Assembly: GCA_002082585.1 (NCBI GenBank)
Contig: CP020563.1
Coordinates: 6,938,001 to 7,002,000 of the forward strand
DNA: 64,000 nt
From: Kitasatospora albolonga
GTDB taxonomy: Bacteria; Actinomycetota; Actinomycetes; Streptomycetales; Streptomycetaceae
Direction of reading: 5' to 3'
In this document: in pieces, positions 24,780-33,793 of the stretch
Layout: every line of letters begins with the position of its first letter
Numbering within the stretch: position 1 is the stretch's first letter
Notes under the pieces: model-generated
Seen by the model: the letters and a program-made list of their open reading frames with translations, nothing else
Databases searched by the model: none
What the model was told of the DNA's origin: nothing
Made by a program: the position numbers and the translations under genes

Positions 24780-25385
24780 TCACTCCAGATGGCTCAGGTC
24801 CTGCGCCGTGTCGATGTCGTACGCCTCTGCCACATCCGAACACTCCACCAGCGTGATCGCATCGCGGTGCTCCCGCAGATACGCCCGCGCCCCCTGGTCG
24901 CCCACCGCCGTGGCCGCGATGCCCGCCCACCTGTCGGCCCCGAACAGCACCGGATGGCCGCGCTCCCCGTCGTACGAGGCCGCCACCAGGCTCGTCCGCG
25001 ACCGGTACGCGCCCCGCACCCGCGCCACCGCCTCCGCGCCGATGCCCGGCTGGTCCACCAGCAGGACGAGCGCCGCGTCCGTGCCCGTACCGGTCAGGGC
25101 GGCCAGGCCCAGCCGGAGCGAGGAGCCCATGCCCTCCTCCCAGCCCGGATTGACGGTCACCGCCGAGCCCGCCAGATCGGCCCGGGCCCGCACCTCGTCG
25201 GCCGCCGCGCCCAGCACCACGTGGAGCGGGCCGCAGCCGCCGTTGCGCAGTGCCCGCAGCGCGTGTTCGACCAGGGGGCGGCCCCGGTGCTCCAGCAGGG
25301 CCTTGGGGCGACCGCCGAGCCGCCGGCCGCCGCCTGCGGCGAGCAGCACCCCCGCCACCTTGGGGTTCTTCGCTTGAGAAGCCAT
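24780..25385 (-). CDS. MobA-like nucleotidyltransferase (molybdenum cofactor type)
   Basis: A 201-aa protein with the NTP-transferase signature VLLAAGGGRRLGGRPKALL (10-28), VLLVDQPGIG as the metal-binding aspartate region, and GERGHPVLFG typical of MocA/PucB-type cytidylyltransferases. These load molybdopterin cytosine dinucleotide into xanthine-dehydrogenase-class enzymes. Position between malate synthase and allantoin genes supports a role in maturing a purine-oxidising hydroxylase, though no such enzyme is in the window. ATG at 25385 with only a weak AGGG site. Confidence 0.82.
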   Translation of the reverse strand: MASQAKNPKVAGVLLAAGGGRRLGGRPKALLEHRGRPLVEHALRALRNGGCGPLHVVLGAAADEVRARADLAGSAVTVNPGWEEGMGSSLRLGLAALTGTGTDAALVLLVDQPGIGAEAVARVRGAYRSRTSLVAASYDGERGHPVLFGADRWAGIAATAVGDQGARAYLREHRDAITLVECSDVAEAYDIDTAQDLSHLE

Positions 25386-25576
25386 GAGCCCTGGATACCA
25401 CCGAGCCGTTCGCACACGCGACATGCATGTCACTCTCAGGGGTCACCCTGATTTCTGTCCGTGGAGTGGCGCGTACTGCCTGTCATGGCGTTAACTTGCG
25501 GACGAACCCGGGTACTTGGCCACGGCCCGGAGTTCGGGGGGTCACACCGGCACAAGGACGTGCGAGGGGGAGTGCT

Positions 25577-25891
25577 GTGTTGCGAAGCGTGGGGCAGAAG
25601 CGGGTGACCGGCAGCGGCGAGGACCCGAGGGTGGCCGAGCTGCGCATAGCCGTCTCCCGGCTCCGCCGTGAACTGGCCTCGCTCTCCTACGAATTCTCCG
25701 ACCGCCCCATCGCCGAGCAGGAGCTCGCGGCACTCGATGCCATGGCACGCGGCGGGGTCCCGGAGATCCCGCACATGCGCAGCTCCTTACTGCTGATCGC
25801 CGGGTCCGTCGGCTCGGTCAGCGCCCTCGCCGCCGCACTGCGCGACGTACGCAACGCGGTCGACCTCTTCGGGGAGCCGCCGCGCGGGTGA
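25577..25891 (+). CDS. Small conserved Streptomyces protein (DUF5955-like), with TTA codon
   Basis: A 104-aa protein, GTG at 25577 preceded by GGGGG-AG. It is mostly helical: an amphipathic helix AELRIAVSRLRRELASL, a loop VPEIPHMRSS, and a C-terminal hydrophobic helix LLLIAGSVGSVSALAAALRDVRNAV. I recall similar sequences named DUF5955, not verified. Codon 71 (25787-25789) is TTA, rare in Streptomyces and dependent on the bldA tRNA, hinting at developmental control. Function unknown. Convergent with the response regulator gene. Confidence 0.7.
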   Translation: MLRSVGQKRVTGSGEDPRVAELRIAVSRLRRELASLSYEFSDRPIAEQELAALDAMARGGVPEIPHMRSSLLLIAGSVGSVSALAAALRDVRNAVDLFGEPPRG

Positions 25892-25913
25892 GTGCGCGCG
25901 GCGCCCGGTGGGC

Positions 25914-26558
25914 TCAGCGGCGGATCAGCCTGCGCGCCGTCGCCGCCGCGACCGCCGACGTACGGGAGTCCACGCCCAGCTTCGCGTAGATGTGCACCAG
26001 GTGGGACTTGACCGTGGCCTGGCTCAGGAACAGCCTCTTGCTGATCTGGAGGTTCGACAGGCCCTCGCCGACCAGTTGCAGCACCTCCAGCTCCCGCCGC
26101 GTCAGCGCCTCGGCCGGCGTACGCATCCGGTCCATCAGCCGGTGCGCCACCGAAGGGGCCAGCGCCGAGCGGCCCGCCGCCGCCGTACGCACCGCCGCCG
26201 CCAGCTCCTGCGGGGGTGCGTCCTTCAGCAGATAGCCGCTCGCGCCCGCCTCCACCGCCGCCAGGATGTCCGCGTCGGAGTCGTACGTGGTGAGGATCAG
26301 GACCCGGGGGCCGTCCGGTACGGCGGTGATCGCCGCCGTGGCCTCGGAGCCGTGCATCCCCGGGCCCGGGCCGAACTGGAGGTCCATCAGTACGACGTCG
26401 AAGCCTCCCGCCGCCGCCAGCGCCACGGCCTCCTCGGCGGTGGCCGCCTCGCCCGCGACCCGGAAGTCCGGCTCGGTGTCCAGGACCGCGCGCAGCCCCG
26501 CCCGGACGACCGGGTGGTCGTCGGCGAGCAGCAGCCGGATGGCGTTCTCCCCGTTCAC
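25914..26558 (-). CDS. NarL/LuxR-family response regulator
   Basis: A 214-aa regulator: receiver domain at residues 7-125 with phospho-acceptor D59 (VVLMDL), switch threonine in LTTYDSD and lysine in LLKDAP, then a LuxR-type HTH (LTRRELEVLQLVGEGLSNLQISKRLFLSQATVKSHL continues to IYAKLGV). GTG start at 26558 overlaps the kinase stop as GTGA, so it is translated together with the kinase upstream. A likely target is the divergent FtsX-type ABC transporter. Confidence 0.95.
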   Translation of the reverse strand: MNGENAIRLLLADDHPVVRAGLRAVLDTEPDFRVAGEAATAEEAVALAAAGGFDVVLMDLQFGPGPGMHGSEATAAITAVPDGPRVLILTTYDSDADILAAVEAGASGYLLKDAPPQELAAAVRTAAAGRSALAPSVAHRLMDRMRTPAEALTRRELEVLQLVGEGLSNLQISKRLFLSQATVKSHLVHIYAKLGVDSRTSAVAAATARRLIRR

Positions 26559-27934
26559 GCGGCGCGCTCCCGCTCCTCGGCCGGGCCCGCCAGCGGCAGC
26601 GTGACCGCCAGCGCGGTGCCCTGGCCCGGCGCCGACTCCACGCTCAGCGTGCCGCCCAGCGTCGCCGCCCGCGACCGCATCGCGGGCAGCCCGAAACCGC
26701 CGTCGCCCCGCTCGTCCACCGGCGCCGCCGAGGGGACGAAGCCCCGGCCGTCGTCCACCACGTCCAGCGCCACGGAGGTGTCCATGAAGCTCAGCGTGAT
26801 CTCCGCCCGGTCCGCCCCCGCGTGCCGCACCGTGTTGGCCAGCGCCGACTGGGCGGTCCGCAGCAGCGCCACCTCGTACGGGGTCGGCAGCTCCACCGGC
26901 GTACCGCTGACCGCGAACCGTACGGTGAGGTCCGGCCCGGTCGTCCGGGCGCAGAGCCGCTCCAGCGCCGCCGCCAGCGAACCGTGCTCCAGGTCCGGCG
27001 GGGTCAGGGCGCGTACGAAGGAACGGGCCTCGGCCAGATTGGTCTGGGCGGCCTCCCGGGCGGCGCGGACGTGCGCGGCGGCCGGGGCGTCCCCGGGCAG
27101 CGTGCGCTCGGCGGCGCGCAGCAGGAGCTGGATGCTGGACAGGCCCTGGGCGAGCGTGTCGTGGATCTCCCGGGCGAGGCGCTCGCGCTCGGCGAGGGTG
27201 CCCGCCGTACGTTCCGCCTCGGCCAGCTCCGCCCGGGTGGCCACCAGCTCCTCGATCAGCTCCCGGCGCCGCTCGCTCTCCCGGAACAGCGCGTCGTACC
27301 CGAGAACCGTGGCGATGGCGACGGCCGCGCCGAGCAGCGGGCCGATGAACGCGCCCGGGGCGATCTCCTGCCGGTGTACGACGAAGCCGGTGATCGCGGC
27401 CGCCGCGGTGACGACGACGGCCGGGATGCCCCAGCGGGCGGGCAGCAGGTGCAGCTGGAGGAAGTAGAGCGGGAAGGCCACCCACAGGGCGTCGGGGGAG
27501 AGGACGAGCAGCCCGAGCCAGAGGGCGCAGAGCCCGGCCAGCCAGATCGCCGCGGCCCTGGTCCCGGGCCGCACGGAGCCGCCAAGCGCCCGCACCCGGC
27601 TTCCGGGCTGCGCGGGGGTGGTGTGCGTCTCGGTCCCGGGGTCCGGCTGTACGGGGGTGGCGCGAGGCCCCGTCCCGCCTTCCCGCCGTACGGGCTCCGA
27701 GCGCGTCCCGGCCCGCACCCGTGCCCCCGGCCGTACGGAGGGGGCGCGAGTCCCCGCCACCGCCCCCGCCGCGTACACCCCCGCCGTCACCACCACGAGC
27801 GCCACCACCGCCCCCGCGTGCGGCGCGTCCTCGCTCAGCGCGCGGGCCGCCACCAGGGCCAGCAGGCCCGTCAGCAGCGCGTGCAGGCAGAGCCGCAGGG
27901 CAGCGGTGACGTGGGTGTGCGAACGCGAATCCAT
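26555..27934 (-). CDS. Sensor histidine kinase (HisKA_3) with low-complexity insert
   Basis: A 459-aa kinase with N-terminal membrane helices at about 12-60 and 128-215, dimerisation helix with phospho-acceptor H258 in REIHDTLAQGLSSIQ, and an HATPase domain (N-box NTVRHAG, DDGRGF, GFGLPAM). Between the first two and the remaining membrane segments lies a 65-residue Arg/Pro/Gly/Thr-rich stretch (62-126), unusual for this family and possibly a species-specific expansion. Pairs with the overlapping response regulator. Start ATG at 27934, weak ribosome site. Divergent from the ABC transporter at 28045. Confidence 0.92.
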   Translation of the reverse strand: MDSRSHTHVTAALRLCLHALLTGLLALVAARALSEDAPHAGAVVALVVVTAGVYAAGAVAGTRAPSVRPGARVRAGTRSEPVRREGGTGPRATPVQPDPGTETHTTPAQPGSRVRALGGSVRPGTRAAAIWLAGLCALWLGLLVLSPDALWVAFPLYFLQLHLLPARWGIPAVVVTAAAAITGFVVHRQEIAPGAFIGPLLGAAVAIATVLGYDALFRESERRRELIEELVATRAELAEAERTAGTLAERERLAREIHDTLAQGLSSIQLLLRAAERTLPGDAPAAAHVRAAREAAQTNLAEARSFVRALTPPDLEHGSLAAALERLCARTTGPDLTVRFAVSGTPVELPTPYEVALLRTAQSALANTVRHAGADRAEITLSFMDTSVALDVVDDGRGFVPSAAPVDERGDGGFGLPAMRSRAATLGGTLSVESAPGQGTALAVTLPLAGPAEERERAA

Positions 27935-27981
27935 GGTGCCGCCAGCCTAGCGGCGGTCCCCGCCGAGCCGGTCAATCGAAA

Positions 27982-27997
27982 GGTTGATCTGCCAACC
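27982..27997. promoter_or_regulatory. GGTTG-N6-CAACC palindrome in divergent promoter
   Basis: Exact 5-bp arms in the 110-bp gap between the kinase and FtsX permease genes, 48 bp before the permease ATG. Candidate response-regulator site. Confidence 0.4.
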
Positions 27998-28044
27998 GCC
28001 CCCCGCGCGATGTTTCCCCTCCCCGGACCACCGACGATGGACCC

Positions 28045-29136
28045 ATGTTCGTCGCATGGAGAGACCTTCGGTTCGCCAAGGGCCGGTTCGCGCTCATGGG
28101 GTCGGTCGTGGTCCTGATCACGCTGCTCGTGGGCCTGCTGTCCGGCCTGACCGCCGGGCTGGCCCGGGAGAACATCTCGGCCGTCACCGGGCTCGACGCC
28201 GACCACCTCGCGTTCGCCGCCCCGCGCGGGGACCAAGAGGTGTCCTTCACCAACTCGACCGTCCGCGAGGACGACTGGCGGGCCTGGGCCGAGCGCCCCG
28301 GGGTCGAGGCCGCGCAGCCGCTCGGCATCCGGACCCTGAACGCCACCGCCCCCGGCGACCGTACGGCCCCCGTCTCGGCCTTCGGCGTCGAGCCGGACGG
28401 CACCCTCGCACCGGCGGTACCGGAAGGCATCGGTCCGGGGCGCGTCGTGCTCTCCGAGAAGGCGGCCGAGGAGCTCGGTGCCGCCCCCGGGGACAAGATC
28501 GCGCTCGGCCGGGCGGAGCGCGAGGTCGCGGCTGTCGCCGGAGACGCCTCGTACAGCCACACGCCCGTCGTCTGGACCACGCTCGACGACTGGCAGCAGA
28601 TCGGCCACGACGGCGCCGGACCCGCCGAACAGGCCACCGTGATCGCCCTGACCACCGGGCCCGGCGCCGATCTGGCGGCCGGGGACGAGGCGGCCGGGAC
28701 CCGCACGCTCTCCCTCGACGACTCCCTCACCGCGATCGGCTCCTACCAGGCCGAGAACGGCTCCCTCCAACTGATGCGCGGCTTTCTCTTCGCCATCTCC
28801 GCCCTGGTCATCGGCGCCTTCTTCACCGTCTGGACCATCCAGCGCAGCGGTGACATCGCCGTACTGAAGGCGCTCGGCGCCTCGACCCCGTACCTCCTGC
28901 GCGACGCCCTCGGACAGGCTGTGGTGATGCTCGTCATCGGTACGGGGCTCGGCACCGCGCTCGCCGCCGGGGCCGGGATGCTGATCGGCGGGGGGCCGGT
29001 GCCGTTCGTGCTGGACGCGGCGACCGTCCTGGTGCCCGCGCTGATCATGATCGCCCTCGGCGCCCTCGGGGCTGCCCTGTCCATCCGGCGGATCACCGCC
29101 GTCGACCCGCTCACCGCACTCGGGAGTGCCCGATGA
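28045..29136 (+). CDS. FtsX-type ABC transporter permease
   Basis: A 363-aa membrane protein with one N-terminal TM helix (SVVVLITLLVGLLSGLTAG), a large extracytoplasmic domain (about 45-240), and three C-terminal TM helices at about 245-355, the standard FtsX/MacB half-permease layout. TIQRSGDIAVLKALGAS is the conserved cytoplasmic loop. Its stop overlaps the ATPase start (ATGA). Such pairs often export peptides or respond to cell-envelope antibiotics, and a divergent two-component system supports sensing. The ribosome site is poor, so a near-leaderless transcript is possible. Confidence 0.88.
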   Translation: MFVAWRDLRFAKGRFALMGSVVVLITLLVGLLSGLTAGLARENISAVTGLDADHLAFAAPRGDQEVSFTNSTVREDDWRAWAERPGVEAAQPLGIRTLNATAPGDRTAPVSAFGVEPDGTLAPAVPEGIGPGRVVLSEKAAEELGAAPGDKIALGRAEREVAAVAGDASYSHTPVVWTTLDDWQQIGHDGAGPAEQATVIALTTGPGADLAAGDEAAGTRTLSLDDSLTAIGSYQAENGSLQLMRGFLFAISALVIGAFFTVWTIQRSGDIAVLKALGASTPYLLRDALGQAVVMLVIGTGLGTALAAGAGMLIGGGPVPFVLDAATVLVPALIMIALGALGAALSIRRITAVDPLTALGSAR

Positions 29137-29813
29137 CGCTCACCCTCACCGATGTGACCCTCACCTACCCGGACGGCGACGGGCGGCTCACCGCCCTGGA
29201 CCGGGTCTCGCTGGAGGTCCCGGCGGGCACGCTCACCGCCGTCGTCGGGCCGTCGGGGTCGGGCAAGTCCAGCCTGCTCGCCGCCGCCGCGACCCTGGTC
29301 ACCCCGGACTCCGGCGAGGTCGTCGTGGCCGGTACGCGGACGGGCCCGCTCACTCCGGCGGCGCGGGCGGCCCTGCGCCGGGAGCACATCGGGATCGTGT
29401 TCCAGCAGCCGAACCTGCTGCCCTCGCTCACCGCCGCCGAGCAGCTTCAGGTGATGGCCCACCTCGCGGGCGGGCGGAGCCGGGAGGCGCGTCGTCGGGC
29501 CCTGGAGCTGCTGGACGCGGTGGGGCTCGCGGAGAAGGCGGACCGGCGGCCGCACCAGCTGTCGGGCGGTCAGCGCCAGCGGATCAACATAGCCCGGGCC
29601 CTGATGAACGAGCCCGAGGTCCTGCTCGTCGACGAGCCGACCAGCGCGCTCGACCACGAGCGCGGCGCGGCCGTCCTGGACCTGCTGGTCACCCTGACCC
29701 GGGAGCGCGCCACCGCCACGGTGCTGGTCACACACGACCTGGCGCACCTGGACCGGATGGACCGCACGGTGACGATGGACGACGGGCGGCTGACCGTACC
29801 CGCCCGGATCTGA
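29133..29813 (+). CDS. ABC transporter ATPase (LolD/MacB class)
   Basis: A 226-aa ATPase: Walker A GPSGSGKS at 39-46, Q-loop FQQPN, signature LSGGQRQRINIARAL, Walker B VLLVDEPTSALD and switch histidine in VTHD. It forms one exporter with the overlapping FtsX permease. The last codons and stop lie in the first unit of a 24-bp tandem repeat that runs on downstream. Confidence 0.93.
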   Translation: MTLTLTDVTLTYPDGDGRLTALDRVSLEVPAGTLTAVVGPSGSGKSSLLAAAATLVTPDSGEVVVAGTRTGPLTPAARAALRREHIGIVFQQPNLLPSLTAAEQLQVMAHLAGGRSREARRRALELLDAVGLAEKADRRPHQLSGGQRQRINIARALMNEPEVLLVDEPTSALDHERGAAVLDLLVTLTRERATATVLVTHDLAHLDRMDRTVTMDDGRLTVPARI

Positions 29814-29877
29814 GCCGTCGGGCCCGCCTGGATCTGAGCCGCCAGACTCGCTCGGATCTGAGCCGTCAGCCGCCCGT
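29806..29877. repeat. 24-bp tandem repeat x3 containing the ATPase stop codon
   Basis: Units start at 29806, 29830 and 29854, each beginning GGATCTGAGCCG(T/C)C. The first unit holds the real TGA stop; later units repeat the same in-frame TGA. Divergence among units indicates the array is not brand new. Confidence 0.85.
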
Positions 29878-29897
29878 CGGCCGTGTGGGAACGGCGG

Positions 29898-30698
29898 TCA
29901 GCTCGCCGTCCCGTTGCTCGCCAGCGCGTCCGACAGCTCCTTGGCCACCTGCTGGAGGATCGGCACGATCCGCTCCGTCGCGCTCTCCGTCACCCGGCCC
30001 GCCGGGCCCGAGATGGAGAGCGCGGCCGAGGTGGGGGAGTTGGGCACGGAGACCGCCAGGCAGCGGACCCCGATCTCCTGCTCGTTGTCGTCCACCGCGT
30101 ACCCCGCCCGGCGCACCTGCTCCAGGGCGTCCAGGAACCCTTCCGGCGTGGTGATCGTCTTCTCGGTCGCGGCAGGCATGCCGGTCCGGGCGAGCAGTGC
30201 GCGGACCTCGTCGGCCGGGGTGTCGGCGAGGAGCGCCTTGCCCACGCCGGTCGAGTGCGGGAGGACCCGGCGGCCCACCTCGGTGAACATCCGCATCGAG
30301 TGCTTGGACGGCACCTGGGCCACGTACACGATCTCGTCGCCGTCCAGCAGCGCCATGTTCGCCGTCTCGCCGGTCTCCTCCACCAGCCGCTGGAGGTAGG
30401 GGCGGGCCCAGGTGCCGAGCAGCCGGGAGGCGGACTCGCCGAGGCGGATCAGGCGGGGGCCCAGTGCGTAGCGGCGGTTGGGCTGCTGGCGTACGTAACC
30501 GCAGACGACGAGCGTGCGCATCAGCCGGTGGATGGTCGGCAGGGGCAGACCGCTGCTCGCGGAGAGCTCGCTCAGCCCGACCTCGCCCCCGGCGTCGGCC
30601 ATCCGCTCCAGCAGGTCGAAGGCGCGCTCGAGGGACTGCACCCCACCGCTGGAACCGGTGGGCTTGGAGTCGGCTGTGCTGGCGTGGGACGGCGGCAC
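29898..30698 (-). CDS. allR: IclR-family repressor of allantoin catabolism
   Basis: A 266-aa regulator with winged helix at about 22-85 (GLSELSASSGLPLPTIHRLMRTLVVCGYV) and the IclR effector domain (HSTGVGKALLADTPADEV, YAVDDNEQEIGVRCLAVSV). It is divergent from allantoinase and matches in position AllR of S. coelicolor, which represses allantoin genes and responds to pathway intermediates (my recollection). GTG at 30698 has AAAGGA 8 nt upstream; the frame is open further but through the promoter. The presumed operator TTCAAC-N5-GTTGAA recurs at four purine/glyoxylate promoters in this window. Confidence 0.9.
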   Translation of the reverse strand: MPPSHASTADSKPTGSSGGVQSLERAFDLLERMADAGGEVGLSELSASSGLPLPTIHRLMRTLVVCGYVRQQPNRRYALGPRLIRLGESASRLLGTWARPYLQRLVEETGETANMALLDGDEIVYVAQVPSKHSMRMFTEVGRRVLPHSTGVGKALLADTPADEVRALLARTGMPAATEKTITTPEGFLDALEQVRRAGYAVDDNEQEIGVRCLAVSVPNSPTSAALSISGPAGRVTESATERIVPILQQVAKELSDALASNGTAS

Positions 30699-31097
30699 GT
30701 CAACGGTCCTTTCGAAGCGGAAGGCAAGGCAGCAGCCTACCGGGCGCTTCCCGATCGGCCCACAGCCGACCGGACGGCGTCCGTGCCGGTCAGGGGCTGT
30801 TTTGTCCGGGTGCCGACGGTGTGGCGGCGGTCGGTGCGGCGGCTCGGTGCCGCCTCTCCTGGCCCATGCTACGTTCCGCACTCCGAAATAGGTCTTCTAC
30901 TTTGTGGAAACGTCCAGTCGGGTCCTCCGGGGTGGCCCGCCGGACCCCCTCGGAGCAAAGTGGGGTCTTGACGAGGGTGATTCCCGAGTGAAGACTCCAA
31001 CGAAAGCTTCAACAGTTCGTTGAATTCCTGTCGTGGTCATGGTCGTGATCATCGCTGTCACGGCTGTTGTGATCATTCTTGGAGTGAAGGAGCACGG
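30699..31097. other. 399-bp divergent promoter region allR-allB
   Basis: Contains a TGGA-AACG-TCCA palindrome at 30905-30916, resembling generic IclR sites, and the perfect AllR-type box at 31008-31024. The stretch 30730-30860 is GC-rich without clear signals. No ORF supported. Confidence 0.6.
31008..31024. promoter_or_regulatory. Perfect AllR-type operator TTCAAC-AGTTC-GTTGAA
   Basis: Exact 6-bp arms, 73 bp upstream of the allB GTG; the most symmetric of the four copies. A TTGAAT (31020-31025) inside the right arm could be the allB -35, but the -10 is unclear. Confidence 0.7.
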
Positions 31098-32441
31098 GTG
31101 TCCGGTCCGGACGTGAACCTGGTACTGCGCTCGACGCGCGTCGTCACCCCCGAGGGCACCCGCCCCGCGACGGTCGCCGTCGCGGGCGGCACCATCGACG
31201 CGGTCCTGCCGTACGACGCCGAGGTGCCCGCGGGCGCCCGCCTGGAGGACTTCGGCGACGACGTCCTCCTCCCCGGCCTCGTCGACACCCACGTCCATGT
31301 GAACGACCCCGGCCGCACCGAGTGGGAGGGCTTCTGGACCGCCACCCGCGCGGCGGCGGCCGGCGGGATCACCACGCTCCTGGACATGCCGCTCAACTCC
31401 CTCCCGCCGACCACCACCGTCGAGCACCTGCGGATCAAGCAGCAGGTCGCCGCCCCCAAGGCGCACGTCGACACGGGCTTCTGGGGCGGTGCGATCCCCT
31501 CCAACGTCAAGGATCTGCGCCCGCTGTACGAGGCCGGGGTCTTCGGCTTCAAGTGCTTCCTCTCGCCCTCCGGGGTGGAGGAGTTCCCCGAGCTGGACCA
31601 GGAGCAGCTGGCCCGGTCCATGGCGGAGATCGCCGGGTTCGGCGGGCTGCTCATCGTCCACGCCGAGGACCCGCACCACCTCGCCGAGGCCCCCCAGCGC
31701 TCCGGCCCCGCCTACGCCGACTTCCTCGCCTCCCGCCCGCGCGACGCCGAGAACACCGCGATCGAGGGGCTCATCGCCCACGCCAAGCGGCTGAACTCCC
31801 GCGTCCACGTGCTGCACCTTTCCTCCAGCGACGCCCTGCCGCTGATCGCCGCCGCCAAGCGCGAGGGCGTCCGCGTCACCGTCGAGTCCTGCCCGCACTT
31901 CCTCACCCTCACCGCCGAGGAGGTCCCGGACGGGGCAACCGAGTTCAAGTGCTGCCCGCCGATCCGCGAGGCCGCCAACCAGGACGCCCTGTGGGCCGGG
32001 CTCGCCGACGGCACGATCGACTGCATCGTCTCCGACCACTCCCCGTGCACCACGGACCTCAAGACCCCGGACTTCGCCTCGGCCTGGGGCGGGATCTCCT
32101 CCCTCCAGCTCGGCCTGCCCGCCATCTGGACCGAGGCCCGCAGGCGCGGCCACTCGCTGGACGACGTGGCCCGCTGGATGTCCGCCGCCCCCGCCGAGCT
32201 GGCCGGGCTGAACCGCAAGGGCGCCATCGAGGCCGGACGCGACGCCGACTTCGCCGTCCTCGCCCCCGAGGCCACCTTCACCGTCGACCCCGCCGAGCTG
32301 TTCCACCGCAACCAGGTCACCGCCTACGCCGGGAAGACCCTGCACGGCGTGGTCCGCTCCAGCTGGCTGCGCGGGGTCCGCATCGCCGCAGACGGCGTCC
32401 TCGCCGAGCCCGCCGGCCGCCTCCTGGAACGCGACCACTGA
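31098..32441 (+). CDS. allB: Allantoinase
   Basis: A 447-aa dinuclear-metal amidohydrolase opening allantoin to allantoate. Ligands visible: H65/H67 (DTHVHVND), carboxylated lysine K152 ([12 protein letters not shown]), H188 (VHAED), H240 (HVLHLSS) and D313 (SDHSP). GTG at 31098 with AAGGAG 5 nt upstream; the 26 codons before it are leader. Followed by allantoicase 170 bp downstream in the same direction. The stop codon lies in the first of several degenerate 23-bp repeat units. Confidence 0.96.
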   Translation: MSGPDVNLVLRSTRVVTPEGTRPATVAVAGGTIDAVLPYDAEVPAGARLEDFGDDVLLPGLVDTHVHVNDPGRTEWEGFWTATRAAAAGGITTLLDMPLNSLPPTTTVEHLRIKQQVAAPKAHVDTGFWGGAIPSNVKDLRPLYEAGVFGFKCFLSPSGVEEFPELDQEQLARSMAEIAGFGGLLIVHAEDPHHLAEAPQRSGPAYADFLASRPRDAENTAIEGLIAHAKRLNSRVHVLHLSSSDALPLIAAAKREGVRVTVESCPHFLTLTAEEVPDGATEFKCCPPIREAANQDALWAGLADGTIDCIVSDHSPCTTDLKTPDFASAWGGISSLQLGLPAIWTEARRRGHSLDDVARWMSAAPAELAGLNRKGAIEAGRDADFAVLAPEATFTVDPAELFHRNQVTAYAGKTLHGVVRSSWLRGVRIAADGVLAEPAGRLLERDH

Positions 32442-32595
32442 CCGTGTCCGCGGGCCCCGTTTTCGTACGGGACCGCTGGCCGCGCCGATCGGCCACCACC
32501 GCCCACGCTGATCGGCCACCGGCCCGTACGGGACCACCGCCCGTGCCCGTACGAGACCGCTGACCGCCCCCGTACGAGACCACCGACCGTGCCCG
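32429..32595. repeat. Degenerate ~23-bp repeats starting at the allB stop
   Basis: ACGCGACCACTGACCGTG (containing the TGA) is echoed by TACGGGACCGCTGGCCGCG (32466), TACGGGACCACCGCCCGTG (32526), TACGAGACCGCTGACCGCC (32550) and TACGAGACCACCGACCGTG (32573). They fill the gap up to the allantoicase ribosome site. Confidence 0.75.
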
Positions 32596-32611
32596 AAAGG
32601 AACCCCTGACC

Positions 32612-33733
32612 ATGACGGACGCCGCGATACCCCGCTTCACCGGTGACGCCCTCCCGTACGCGGGCGGCGACCCGTACGCCGACCACCGCACCGCCGACTT
32701 CCCCTTCACCCACCTCGTCGACCTGGCCGACCGCCGCCTCGGCGCCGGGGTCATCGCCGCCAACGACGAGTTCTTCGCCGAGCGCGAGAACCTGCTCAAG
32801 CCCGGGCCCGCCGTCTTCGACCCGGAGCACTTCGGCCACAAAGGCAAGATCATGGACGGCTGGGAGACCCGCCGCCGACGCGGGGTCAGCGCCGCCGAAC
32901 CGCACCCCACGGCCGACGACCACGACTGGGCCCTCGTCCGCCTCGGCGCCCCCGGCGTCATCCGGGGCATCGTCCTGGACACCGCCCACTTCCGGGGCAA
33001 CTACCCGCAGGCCGTCTCCGTCGAGGCGGTCTCCCTGCCCGGCTCCCCGTCCCCCGAGGAGCTGCTCGCCCCCGACGTGAAGTGGACGGTCCTCGTCCCG
33101 CGTACGGCGGTCGGCGGCCACGCGGCCAACGGCTTCGCCGTCGACGCCGAGCAGCGCTTCACCCACCTGCGGATCAACCAGCACCCGGACGGCGGGATCG
33201 CCCGGCTGCGCGTGTACGGAGAGGTCGCCCCGGACCCCGCGTGGCTCACCGCGCTCGGTACGTTCGACCTCGCCGCCCTGGAGAACGGCGGCCAGGTCGA
33301 GGACGCGTCCGACCGCTTCTACTCCCCGGCCACCAACACGATCCAGCCCGGTCGCTCGCGCAAGATGGACGACGGCTGGGAGACCCGCCGCCGACGTGAC
33401 CGGGGCAACGACTGGATTCGCTACCGCCTCGCCGCCCGGTCCGAGATCCGGGCCGTCGAGATCGACACCGCCTACCTCAAGGGCAACTCGGCGGGCTGGG
33501 CAAGCCTCTCGGTACGGGACGGGGAGGACGGCGACTGGTCGGAGATCCTGCCCCGGACCCGGCTCCAGCCCGACACCGACCACCGCTTCGTCCTGGCCGG
33601 ACCGGTGCGCGCCACCCACGTACGGATCGACATCTTCCCGGACGGCGGGATCTCACGGCTGAGGCTGTACGGGTCCCTCACCGAGGACGGCGCGGACGCC
33701 CTGGCGGCCCGCCACCGGGAGCTGGGCGGCTGA
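32612..33733 (+). CDS. alc: Allantoicase
   Basis: A 373-aa allantoate amidinohydrolase: allantoate to ureidoglycolate + urea. The protein is an internal duplication of a jelly-roll domain; both halves contain KxMDGWETRRRR (KIMDGWETRRRR near 78-89, KMDDGWETRRRR near 252-263) and a late PDGGI(A/S)RLR(V/L)YG strand. ATG at 32612 with GAAAGGA upstream. Second gene of the allB operon; ureidoglycolate lyase and urease are not in the window. A perfect 20-bp terminator follows. Confidence 0.96.
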   Translation: MTDAAIPRFTGDALPYAGGDPYADHRTADFPFTHLVDLADRRLGAGVIAANDEFFAERENLLKPGPAVFDPEHFGHKGKIMDGWETRRRRGVSAAEPHPTADDHDWALVRLGAPGVIRGIVLDTAHFRGNYPQAVSVEAVSLPGSPSPEELLAPDVKWTVLVPRTAVGGHAANGFAVDAEQRFTHLRINQHPDGGIARLRVYGEVAPDPAWLTALGTFDLAALENGGQVEDASDRFYSPATNTIQPGRSRKMDDGWETRRRRDRGNDWIRYRLAARSEIRAVEIDTAYLKGNSAGWASLSVRDGEDGDWSEILPRTRLQPDTDHRFVLAGPVRATHVRIDIFPDGGISRLRLYGSLTEDGADALAARHRELGG

Positions 33734-33746
33734 CGGGGGACGGTCA

Positions 33747-33793
33747 CCGGTGGGCCCGCCGCGATCGCTGGGGGATCGCGGCGGGCCCACCGG
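33747..33793 (+). terminator. Perfect 20-bp hairpin after allantoicase
   Basis: Bases 33747-33766 pair exactly with 33774-33793 around a 7-nt loop, 13 bp past the stop; it ends the allB operon and faces the convergent aldo/keto reductase. Confidence 0.88.
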
